Assembly (NCBI GenBank): GCA_949541125.1
Contig: CATISV010000050.1
Coordinates: 1 to 42,356 of the forward strand
Source: Flavobacterium sp. SCGC AAA160-P02
Lineage (GTDB): Bacteria > Bacteroidota > Bacteroidia > Flavobacteriales > Flavobacteriaceae
DNA length: 42,356 nucleotides
Direction: 5' to 3'
The position numbers and the translations under genes are program-made. The notes below the pieces were generated by a model. That model made no database searches and was not told the DNA's origin. It saw nothing but the letters and a program-made list of their open reading frames with translations. Shown here in pieces: positions 1-8,796 of this stretch. The first letter of the stretch is position 1, and every line of letters begins with the position of its first letter.

Positions 1-387
1 ATCGTCATAATATTTTTTGTGACTATTTTCTTTACTTAAAAAAGGGATATAACCAGCTTCTTTTGAAAATAATGAGTGAAATTTTTCAATGGAGATTAAT
101 AAGGAAATTAAAATAGTTTTAGGACGTATTTCTAAATTAATAGGTAAGTCTCTTTGTGGGTTGTACAATATAATGGAACGTTTGTCTAATACGTCAAAAG
201 AATAATTTACATTGTTGAATAAAAATTTTGAATTTCCTTTAACACAAAAATGAATTTGAATAAAGGTGCAATCTATATTTCTATCAAAATGAAGTGTTTC
301 AATGCTTTCATTTTGAAACTCAAGAATATGGAAACCATTTTCTAACTTAACTTCTTCAAATGAACTTCCAGCGACATTTTTTAACAT
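1..387 (-). CDS. AraC-family transcriptional regulator, N-terminal part (truncated by window edge)
   Basis: Manual reverse-strand translation from ATG at 387: MLKNVAGSSFEEVKLENGFHILEF...RSIILYNPQRDLPINLEIRPKTILISLLISIEKFHSLFSKEAGYIPFLS...; open to position 1. Resembles flavobacterial AraC regulators found beside hemA. The HTH lies outside the window. Confidence 0.65.
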   Translation of the reverse strand, partial: MLKNVAGSSFEEVKLENGFHILEFQNESIETLHFDRNIDCTFIQIHFCVKGNSKFLFNNVNYSFDVLDKRSIILYNPQRDLPINLEIRPKTILISLLISIEKFHSLFSKEAGYIPFLSKENSHKKYYDD

Positions 388-593
388 GACAAACTATTTT
401 TTTTAAATGCTCTTTATTTAGAATGATTCTACTTAAAAAGAAGTGTAAATGTTGATTTTACTACAAAAATACAACATTATGTATGTTTTTAAAATAAAAA
501 GCACATAAAAAACATAGAACGATATAAAAAGTACTTTGAGCGACATTTTTATCTAAAAGAACTTTTTAATTTTGAATATCTTTTTAAAATTTA

Positions 594-1835
594 ATGAGAT
601 TAGATATCCAACAAAGAAATCTATATAACATAGGAGTCAGTTATAAAAAAGCTGATGTGAAAACTAGAGGTAAATATAGTTTATCTAAAGAGAATCAGAT
701 GAATCTTCTAAAAGAGGCCAAGGAAATTGGCCTTGATGGAGTGTTTGTTCTTTCTACATGTAACAGAACCGAAATTACTGGTTTTTCAGACCATCCATAT
801 TCACTTATAAGATTGTTGTGTAAATTTTCAAAAGGAACTATTGAAGAATTTGAAAAAATTTCAAATGTTTATGAGGGGAAAGATGCAGTTAATCAATTGT
901 TTAGAATTGGAACGGGTCTTGAAAGTCAGATACTAGGAGATTATGAGATTGTAAGTCAATTAAAATTAGCATTTAAGTTAGCTAAGAAATTTCAGACAAT
1001 CAATGCCGGATTAGAGAGATTAATTAATTTGGTTTTTCAAGCCAGCAAAAAAATAAAAAACACAACTAATTTAAGTTCAGGAAGAACTTCAGTTTCTTAT
1101 GCAGCTGTTGAGTATATCATTCAAAACATCGCCGATTATAACTCAAAAAATATTTTGATATTTGGTTTAGGGAAGATGGGAAAACATACTTGTAAAAATC
1201 TAGCACTACACACCAAAAACAATTCTGTTTGTCTAATTAATAGGACTGAAGAAAAGGCCATTTCTTTCGTAGAAGAATATCAATCAATTAGAAATTCTAA
1301 AATAGAAGACTTAACAAGAGAAATTTCAAAAGCAGATGTTCTAATTGTTTCTACAGGTTCAGATACCCCAACAATTACAAAAAAACATATTGCACATGAT
1401 AAAGAATTATTGATTTTAGATTTATCTATGCCTGAAAATGTTGAAAAATCTGTAATTGAATATGACAATGTGACCTTAGTAAATGTTGACGAACTGTCCA
1501 ATATTACATTAGAAACACTAGCTACTCGACGTAAAGAAGTTCCCAAAGCAGAAGAAATTATTGAATTTTATAAAGAAGAATTTAATGAGTGGTTAAATCA
1601 TAGAAAACTGGTTCCAGCGATTAATGCTTTAAAAGAATCTTTAGAATCAATTCAGAAAGATGAAATTAATTTTCATAAAAAGAAAATTAAAAATTTTGAT
1701 GAAACTCAAGCAGAAATTCTTACCAATAGATTTATACAAAAAATAACAACTAGGTTTGCAAAACAATTAAAAGAAGGAGAGATATCATTAAATGACAGTA
1801 TTCAAGTGATGTCGAAAGTTTTTGGTAAATCCTAA
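594..1835 (+). CDS. hemA: Glutamyl-tRNA reductase
   Basis: 413 aa; VLSTCNRTEITG, ESQILGDYEIVSQLK, SSGRTSVSYAAVEYI and NAD(P)-binding IFGLGKMGKHT motifs; first gene of a hem cluster. Confidence 0.96.
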   Translation: MRLDIQQRNLYNIGVSYKKADVKTRGKYSLSKENQMNLLKEAKEIGLDGVFVLSTCNRTEITGFSDHPYSLIRLLCKFSKGTIEEFEKISNVYEGKDAVNQLFRIGTGLESQILGDYEIVSQLKLAFKLAKKFQTINAGLERLINLVFQASKKIKNTTNLSSGRTSVSYAAVEYIIQNIADYNSKNILIFGLGKMGKHTCKNLALHTKNNSVCLINRTEEKAISFVEEYQSIRNSKIEDLTREISKADVLIVSTGSDTPTITKKHIAHDKELLILDLSMPENVEKSVIEYDNVTLVNVDELSNITLETLATRRKEVPKAEEIIEFYKEEFNEWLNHRKLVPAINALKESLESIQKDEINFHKKKIKNFDETQAEILTNRFIQKITTRFAKQLKEGEISLNDSIQVMSKVFGKS

Positions 1836-1844
1836 GAATTCCAT

Positions 1845-3434
1845 ATGCATAAGGTTATTAGAATAGGTACTCGTACTAGTGAATTAGCACTATGGCAAGC
1901 CAATAAAGTTCAGAGAATGTTGAACGAATTGGAATACAAAACAGAAATCATTGCTGTAAAATCTACTGGAGATGTTGTTCTTGATAAACCTATATACGAA
2001 ATAGGGATTACAGGTGTTTTTACTAGAAATCTTGATATTGCTCTGTTAAATAATGAAATTGATATAGCGGTGCATTCTATGAAAGACGTTCCAACGGTAT
2101 TACCTGAAGGAATTATTCAGGCTGCGGTTCTAAAACGAGCAAACTTCAATGATATTCTTGTTTTAAAGGATAATGAAGAGTTTTTTGCTCAGAAAGAAGC
2201 AATTATTGCCACAGGAAGTATACGAAGAAAAGCGATGTGGTTAGATAGATATCCAACGCATACAGTAGTAGACTTAAGGGGAAATGTAAATACGCGTTTA
2301 CAAAAGTTAAAAGAAAACGAATGGAATGGAGCTGTATTTGCAGCAGCAGGATTAGAACGTATTGGAAAACGGCCAAAAGGAGCTGTGAACCTTTCTTGGA
2401 TGACACCAGCTCCAGCTCAAGGGGCCATTATGATTGCTTCTTTAGATGGAGATGATTATATCACAGATGCTTGTGAACAATTAAATCATTATGAAACGGA
2501 AGTTTGTGTAAAGATTGAACGCGAATTTTTAAATCGTTTAGAAGGAGGGTGTACAGCTCCAATAGGAGCTTTGGCTTTTATTGATGAACGAACAGAAGAG
2601 ATCAATTTCAAAGGAGTATTATTAAGTAGAGACGGTAAAAAGAAAATTCAAGTCACTAAAACAGTCCCAGTGAAACGCCATCGATATCTGGCAAAAGATT
2701 GTGCAGATTATATCATCAACAGAGGTGGAAAAGAAATTATGATTACTGATCAGGGAACAGTCAAAGAAAAGAAATTTTTTGTGTACTCTACAAAATCATT
2801 ATCAATAGGTCAAACGAAATTATTTCACGAAGATATTGCTTCAGAAAGTTCAGATTTTATCAAAATAAGACCCAACCGAATTGCTCCCAAAGTGGTGAAA
2901 GAAGAAATTAAAAATGTCATCATTACCAGTAAAAATGGGGTAGATGCTATCTTAAAGAGTTTTACAAAAGATCAGTTAAACTTCAAGAATATTTTTTGTG
3001 TAGGAAGAAGAACAAAGAAATTAATTGAACAAAATATAGGGCCTGTAAATTATTCAGAAAAGAATGCTACAAAACTAGCGGAATATCTATCCAAAGAAAT
3101 CAAAGGACAAGAAACTACTTATTTCTGCAGTAACTTACGTCTAGACACCTTACCAAATATATTGACTAAAAATGGAATTACAGTAAATGAAATAGAGGCA
3201 TACAAAACAATGCACAGCCCTGCTTCTGTTGATGAAAAAGTTGGAGGAGTTTTATTCTACAGTCCCTCTACAATAAAAAGTTACCTACAGATAAACACGA
3301 CTGATAAAGTCGCTTTCTGTATTGGGGAATCAACTGAAAAAGAAGCAAGAAAGTATTTTGATCAAGTAGAAGTAGCAAAAGTCCCAACAGTAGAAAGTGT
3401 TATTGAATTAGTAAATCTTCATTATGTACAATAG
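1845..3434 (+). CDS. hemCD: Bifunctional hydroxymethylbilane synthase / uroporphyrinogen-III synthase (HemC-HemD fusion)
   Basis: N-terminal ~300 aa is HemC ([23 protein letters not shown], dipyrromethane Cys in [11 protein letters not shown]); the C-terminal ~220 aa is HemD-like ([13 protein letters not shown]...[16 protein letters not shown]...[14 protein letters not shown]). Confidence 0.9.
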   Translation: MHKVIRIGTRTSELALWQANKVQRMLNELEYKTEIIAVKSTGDVVLDKPIYEIGITGVFTRNLDIALLNNEIDIAVHSMKDVPTVLPEGIIQAAVLKRANFNDILVLKDNEEFFAQKEAIIATGSIRRKAMWLDRYPTHTVVDLRGNVNTRLQKLKENEWNGAVFAAAGLERIGKRPKGAVNLSWMTPAPAQGAIMIASLDGDDYITDACEQLNHYETEVCVKIEREFLNRLEGGCTAPIGALAFIDERTEEINFKGVLLSRDGKKKIQVTKTVPVKRHRYLAKDCADYIINRGGKEIMITDQGTVKEKKFFVYSTKSLSIGQTKLFHEDIASESSDFIKIRPNRIAPKVVKEEIKNVIITSKNGVDAILKSFTKDQLNFKNIFCVGRRTKKLIEQNIGPVNYSEKNATKLAEYLSKEIKGQETTYFCSNLRLDTLPNILTKNGITVNEIEAYKTMHSPASVDEKVGGVLFYSPSTIKSYLQINTTDKVAFCIGESTEKEARKYFDQVEVAKVPTVESVIELVNLHYVQ

Positions 3435-4395
3435 AACAAGAAGACTCAGAAAATCATTAGGAATCAGGCGATTGGTTCAAGAAACAAAGTTGTCCACGGA
3501 CGATTTTATTTTTCCTCTATTTATTGAAGAAGGTGAAAATATAGAATCAGAAATTCCATCAATGCCAGGTATTAAACGTTATTCATTAGATACCATATCT
3601 AAAGAATTGGATGAGCTCATAAAATTGAATATTCATGCTGTTTTATTATTTGGAATTCCTTCTGAAAAAGATGATGAAGGAACGGAAACTTGGAATGATA
3701 AAGGAATCATTCAGCAGGCAATTCGATTTATCAAAAAAAACTATCCTACATTGTATGTAATTTCAGATGTATGTTTTTGCGAATATACTTCTCATGGACA
3801 TTGCGGTATCATTCACAAGAATGACGTGGATAATGATGCAACATTGGCTAATATTGCAAAGCAAGTGATATCTCATGCTAGAGCAGGAGTAGATATGGTA
3901 GCCCCTTCAGGAATGATGGACGGAACCATTCAAGTGATTCGTAAAGCTCTTGATAACCAAGGGTTTGTGAGTTTACCAATTATGGCATATTCTGTAAAAT
4001 ACGCGTCAGCATTTTATGGGCCATTCAGAGATGCAGCAGATTCTACACCAACTTTTGGTGATAGAGAAACCTATCAAATGAATCCTGCAAATAGAGATGA
4101 GGGGTTGCGTGAAGCAAAGATAGACGATAGCGAAGGAGCAGATATTTTAATGGTAAAACCAGCACTTTCATATTTAGATATCATTCGTGATTTAAGAAAT
4201 AATTTTGATAAACCAATTGCTTGTTATAACGTAAGTGGAGAATATGCAATGGTAAAAGCTGCCGCTAAGAAAGGTTGGATTGATGGAGAAAAAGTAATGT
4301 TGGAAAGCTTGCTTTCGATGAAAAGAGCAGGAGCAGACATCATCATCACTTATTTTGCAAAAGAAGTTGCCTATATTTTAAACAAACAAAGTTGA
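3424..4395 (+). CDS. hemB: Delta-aminolevulinic acid dehydratase (porphobilinogen synthase)
   Basis: 323 aa; [14 protein letters not shown] metal site, [45 protein letters not shown]. Confidence 0.96.
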   Translation: MYNRTRRLRKSLGIRRLVQETKLSTDDFIFPLFIEEGENIESEIPSMPGIKRYSLDTISKELDELIKLNIHAVLLFGIPSEKDDEGTETWNDKGIIQQAIRFIKKNYPTLYVISDVCFCEYTSHGHCGIIHKNDVDNDATLANIAKQVISHARAGVDMVAPSGMMDGTIQVIRKALDNQGFVSLPIMAYSVKYASAFYGPFRDAADSTPTFGDRETYQMNPANRDEGLREAKIDDSEGADILMVKPALSYLDIIRDLRNNFDKPIACYNVSGEYAMVKAAAKKGWIDGEKVMLESLLSMKRAGADIIITYFAKEVAYILNKQS

Positions 4396-5699
4396 TGGAA
4401 TTCAAAAAATCCAAGAAATTATTTGAAAAAGGACTGGTTAATTTGGTTGGAGCTGTAAATTCTCCTGTAAGAGCATTTTCATCTGTAGGAGGAAACCCGT
4501 TGTTTATCAAAAAAGCAAGAGGTTCCCAAATTATTGATGTAGATGGAAACAAGTATGTTGATTTAGTATTATCATACGGCCCTATGATTTTAGGACATCG
4601 TCATAACAAAGTTCAAAAAGCCGTCAACAAAGCCTTAAAAAAAGGCTATTCGTTTGGTGCCTCAACAGAAAATGAAATAGCGCTAGCAAAAATTGTTTGT
4701 GATGCTTTTCCAGGAATGGATAAAGTTCGTTTTGTGAATTCAGGAACAGAAGCTGTTTTAAGTGGAATTCGTTTAGCAAGAGCTTTTACAGGTAGAGATA
4801 AAATTATCAAATTTTCGGGTTGTTATCATGGTCATCAAGATGCCTTATTAGTTGCTGCAGGTTCTGGATTAGCAACATTGAGTTTACCTAGCAGTAAAGG
4901 AGTTCCTGAAGGAGCAGTCAAGAATACTTTAATTGCAACCTACAATGATTTGGATAGTGTGAAAAAGCATTTTGAGAAGCATGATGACATTGCAGGTGTA
5001 ATCATCGAACCGATTGGAGGAAATATGGGGGTTGTTGTTCCGCAAGGAAATTTCTTAAAAGATTTAAAAGAGTTTATTCATTCTAAAGGTGCTTTACTAA
5101 TTGCCGATGAGGTGATGACAGGATTTCGTTCAAAATTTGGAGGTGCTCAAGAACTCTTGGGAGTTGAAGCAGATATTACTTGTTTGGGCAAGGTAATTGG
5201 AGGAGGTTTCCCTGTGGGTGCTTATGGTGCAAGAAATGAAATTATGGAAAATGTAGCCCCTTTGGGTGGAATGTATCAAGCTGGAACTTTGAGTGGGAAT
5301 CCAATTGCAATGGTTGGGGGAATTTCTACTTTGAAGGAGTTAAAGAGGCAAAATCCATATTCAGAGTTTGAAAAGATAGGTGAAAAAATAGAAAACATTT
5401 TGTTAAAAGCAGCAAAGAAATACGAGATTGATCTTACGGTCAACAGATTTGGTTCTATGATGAATCCTTTTTTTACCAAACTAAAGGTGACCAATTTTGA
5501 GCAAGCTCAAACTACGGATACTGATATGTTTGCTACCTTTTTCTGGGAAATGATTAAAAATGGAGTGTTTTTACCGCCTTCACAATTTGAGGCTTGGTTT
5601 TTATCATCGGCAATCTCTAAAGAAGACATAGCTACCATAGAAAAAGCGGTAGAAAAATCATTTTTTGAAATACAAAAAAATCATGAGAGAACTTCCTAA
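4395..5699 (+). CDS. hemL: Glutamate-1-semialdehyde 2,1-aminomutase
   Basis: PLP aminotransferase III motifs (RFVNSGTEAVLSGIRLARAFTGRDKIIKFSGCYHGH; GKVIGGGFPVGAYGAR). The ORF track starts at TTG 4392; ATG at 4395 overlaps the hemB stop (TGATG). Confidence 0.95.
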   Translation: MEFKKSKKLFEKGLVNLVGAVNSPVRAFSSVGGNPLFIKKARGSQIIDVDGNKYVDLVLSYGPMILGHRHNKVQKAVNKALKKGYSFGASTENEIALAKIVCDAFPGMDKVRFVNSGTEAVLSGIRLARAFTGRDKIIKFSGCYHGHQDALLVAAGSGLATLSLPSSKGVPEGAVKNTLIATYNDLDSVKKHFEKHDDIAGVIIEPIGGNMGVVVPQGNFLKDLKEFIHSKGALLIADEVMTGFRSKFGGAQELLGVEADITCLGKVIGGGFPVGAYGARNEIMENVAPLGGMYQAGTLSGNPIAMVGGISTLKELKRQNPYSEFEKIGEKIENILLKAAKKYEIDLTVNRFGSMMNPFFTKLKVTNFEQAQTTDTDMFATFFWEMIKNGVFLPPSQFEAWFLSSAISKEDIATIEKAVEKSFFEIQKNHERTS

Positions 5700-5881
5700 T
5701 ACAAACAATTTACTTGAGTTCTTTTGCGGAAATTATATTCATGGAATTATAAAAAGTCACCGTATTATAAAAAATTAAAAAGATTTGAAATTGCTCGTAT
5801 CCTTGAAATTATAAGAAATAAGAGATGATTTATGATAGAGATAGATGAAATTTATATTGAAATAAATTGTACGAGAATCAA

Positions 5882-5917
5882 TTACCATACTATTGCTAGC
5901 TCCTAAAGATATGGTAA
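5882..5917. repeat. Inverted repeat TTACCATA-N20-TATGGTAA in the hemL-hemE gap
   Basis: Perfect 8-bp arms read directly from the sequence (5882-5889 and 5910-5917). Confidence 0.6.
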
Positions 5918-6003
5918 CTATCGTCATCACTTAACCGAACCAAATTGTGAATAAAAGAGAAAAAAGAGAGATTGTTTTTACAAATACAGATAAATAATGC
6001 AAT

Positions 6004-7029
6004 ATGATAAAGAATGATTTATTTTTAAGAGCTCTAAAAGGTGAAATTGTCCATAGACCTCCTGTATGGATGATGCGTCAAGCTGGACGATATTTGCCCG
6101 AATTTATGAAAATCAAAGGGAAATATGATTTCTTTACCCGTTGTAGAACACCAGAATTAGCCTCTGAAATTACAGTTCAACCCATTCGAAGATTTGGAAT
6201 GGATGCAGCTATTTTATTTTCAGATATTTTAGTAATTCCACAAGCGATGAATGTTGAGGTAGAAATGAAACCAGATTTTGGACCCTATCTACCGAATCCT
6301 ATTAGAGATCAAAAAGCGGTCGATAATGTAATAATCCCCGATGTGTACGAAGATTTGGGCTATGTGATGGAAGCCATTAAAGCAACCAAGGAAAAATTAA
6401 ATGATGAAGTTCCGTTGATTGGATTTGCGGGTTCTCCTTGGACAATTTTATGTTATATGGTACAGGGACAAGGGTCAAAAAATTTTGATAAAGCAAAAGG
6501 TTTTTGTTTTAGTAATCCTATAGCAGCGCATCAATTATTACAAAAAATTACGGATACAACCGTTGCTTACTTAAAAGCAAAAATTACCGCTGGAGTTGAT
6601 GTTGTCCAGATTTTTGATTCCTGGGGAGGTATGTTATCACCCTCAGACTATCAAGAATATTCTTGGAAATATATACAACAAATTATTGATGCATTGAAAG
6701 ATAAAGTACCAGTAATTGCATTTGGAAAAGGATGTTGGTTTGCTCTTCATGAAATGTCAAAATCTGGAGCTGCTGCTTTGGGAGTAGATTGGACGTGTTC
6801 AGCCAGAAATGCTCGTTATTTATCAGGAGGAAATATTACATTACAAGGAAATTTTGATCCATCAAGATTATTATCTCCTCCATTAGAAATAAAAAAGAGG
6901 GTGCATCAAATGATCAATGAATTTGGAAAAGACAAATATATAGTGAATTTAGGACACGGTATCTTACCAAATATTCCTGTGGATAATGCCAAAGCATTTA
7001 TTGATGCAGTAAAAGAATACAAGGTATGA
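6004..7029 (+). CDS. hemE: Uroporphyrinogen decarboxylase
   Basis: 341 aa; [48 protein letters not shown]. Confidence 0.96.
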   Translation: MIKNDLFLRALKGEIVHRPPVWMMRQAGRYLPEFMKIKGKYDFFTRCRTPELASEITVQPIRRFGMDAAILFSDILVIPQAMNVEVEMKPDFGPYLPNPIRDQKAVDNVIIPDVYEDLGYVMEAIKATKEKLNDEVPLIGFAGSPWTILCYMVQGQGSKNFDKAKGFCFSNPIAAHQLLQKITDTTVAYLKAKITAGVDVVQIFDSWGGMLSPSDYQEYSWKYIQQIIDALKDKVPVIAFGKGCWFALHEMSKSGAAALGVDWTCSARNARYLSGGNITLQGNFDPSRLLSPPLEIKKRVHQMINEFGKDKYIVNLGHGILPNIPVDNAKAFIDAVKEYKV

Positions 7030-7063
7030 TAAATTATATCAACAAAACAGTGTTTTACCATTG

Positions 7064-7816
7064 ATGATAAAAGGAATTACAACCGGAATTAAAGCTTATT
7101 TTGAAGCTTACAAAATACTTTCTCGACTTAGATTATGGAAATATTTTGTAATTCCCGTTGTATTATGTGTGATTATTTTTTTTATCATCGGATTCTTATC
7201 CTATTTTTTATCTGGTAATATTGGAAATTATATTGCTAGTTTTTGGTTTGCTAATTTTTGGCCATGGGATCATGGAAAAGATACCATCCATAACATTAGT
7301 AACATGCTGGGTGCTCTGATTGTGATCGTAATAGGTTTTATAGCATTTAAACACCTTGTAATGGCCTTATCTGCTCCCTTTATTGGCCCTATATCCAAAA
7401 TAATTGAAGATGATTTTACAGGAGTAGTCTCAGATAAAGAAAATTCTTCTTTCCTAAAATTATTATTAAGAGGAGTTAGAATAGCTCTGAGAAATTTTGC
7501 AAAAGAATTGTTTTTAACTCTTCCCATACTTTTATTCGGTTTGATCCCTGTAATAGGATTATTTTCTACAGTACTGCTTTTTCTCTTACAGTCTTATTTT
7601 GCTGGTTTTGGTAATATGGATCCTACCCTAGAACGGCATCTTACTTATAAAGAAAGCATTCTTTTTGTTCAGAAAAATAAAGGGCTTGCACTTGGAAATG
7701 GTGTTGTATTTGTTTTATTTTTATTACTTCCTTTTTTGGGAGTACTATTGGTCCTACCATTTTCGGTAACTGCAGCAACGATAGCGACCGTAAAATTAAT
7801 TCATAAGGAGCATTAA
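7064..7816 (+). CDS. EI24/CysZ-like (DUF540-type) integral membrane protein
   Basis: About 250 aa with several hydrophobic segments (LWKYFVIPVVLCVIIFFIIGFLSYFLSG; LVMALSAPFIGPISKIIEDD; LFLTLPILLFGLIPVIGLFS; LPFLGVLLVLPFSVTAATIATVKL). Located between hemE and hemF; 1 nt from hemF. TTG at 7061 is an alternative start. Confidence 0.75.
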   Translation: MIKGITTGIKAYFEAYKILSRLRLWKYFVIPVVLCVIIFFIIGFLSYFLSGNIGNYIASFWFANFWPWDHGKDTIHNISNMLGALIVIVIGFIAFKHLVMALSAPFIGPISKIIEDDFTGVVSDKENSSFLKLLLRGVRIALRNFAKELFLTLPILLFGLIPVIGLFSTVLLFLLQSYFAGFGNMDPTLERHLTYKESILFVQKNKGLALGNGVVFVLFLLLPFLGVLLVLPFSVTAATIATVKLIHKEH

Positions 7817-7817
7817 A

Positions 7818-8720
7818 ATGAAAGATCAATTTTATCAGTACATAGAAAGCTTACAAAATAATATTACTTCTACACTTGAAGAGATGGATGGTGCTGCAAA
7901 GTTTGAGGAAGATATTTGGCAGCGTGAAGAAGGTGGTGGGGGTATAACTCGTATTATTGAAAATGGAGCGATTTTTGAAAAAGGAGGCGTCAATATTTCA
8001 GCGGTCCATGGAGAATTACCAGAGACCTTGAGAAAACAATTTAGAGTAAAAGAAGCTGATTTTTATGCCTGTGGACTAAGCCTTGTAATTCATCCAAAAA
8101 ATCCTATGATTCCCACAGTTCATGCTAATTGGCGTTATTTTGAAATGTATGATAAAAAGGGAAATTGTGTCACTCGATGGTTTGGTGGTGGTCAAGATTT
8201 AACACCCTACTATTTGTTTGAGGAAGATGCCATTCATTTTCATACCATATGTAAACAATCATGTGACAAATTTGATCTTAATTTTTATCCAAGATTTAAA
8301 AAGTCCTGTGATAATTATTTTTGGAACACACATAGAAATGAAGCTCGTGGTATTGGAGGTTTATTTTTCGATTATTTAAAGGAAACTAAAGAATTTTCTA
8401 TCCAGGATAGATTTGATTTTGTCTCTGAGATAGGGAATCATTTTTTAGAAAGTTATGCGCCTATTGTTAAAAAGAGAAGAGAAATGTCTTACACAAAAGA
8501 ACATAAAGATTGGCAAGAAATAAGAAGAGGACGTTATGTAGAATTTAATTTAGTTCATGACAGAGGAACCTTGTTTGGATTAAAAACCAATGGACGAATT
8601 GAAAGTATTTTAATGAGTTTGCCACCAGTAGTTCAATGGAAATACAATTATCAACTCAAGGAGAATTCAGAAGAAACAAAGCTGGTCGAAATTTTAAAAA
8701 ATCCAAAAGACTGGATCTGA
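7818..8720 (+). CDS. hemF: Oxygen-dependent coproporphyrinogen-III oxidase
   Basis: 300 aa; WQREEGGGGITRIIENGAIFEKGGVNIS, VHANWRYFE, WFGGGQDLTPYY, EARGIGGLFFDYL, GRYVEFNLVHDRGTLFGLKTNGRIESILMSLPP. Confidence 0.97.
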   Translation: MKDQFYQYIESLQNNITSTLEEMDGAAKFEEDIWQREEGGGGITRIIENGAIFEKGGVNISAVHGELPETLRKQFRVKEADFYACGLSLVIHPKNPMIPTVHANWRYFEMYDKKGNCVTRWFGGGQDLTPYYLFEEDAIHFHTICKQSCDKFDLNFYPRFKKSCDNYFWNTHRNEARGIGGLFFDYLKETKEFSIQDRFDFVSEIGNHFLESYAPIVKKRREMSYTKEHKDWQEIRRGRYVEFNLVHDRGTLFGLKTNGRIESILMSLPPVVQWKYNYQLKENSEETKLVEILKNPKDWI

Positions 8721-8796
8721 TGTTTTCATTTTCTAATAAAATTTACTTAAATTAAAAAATTAAAAACAAATATGTACTAATAATAATTGATCAGAT

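Noticed and set aside
1280-1546. 88-aa minus-strand ORF in hemA
   Set aside because: Antisense to conserved hemA; no homology recognised.
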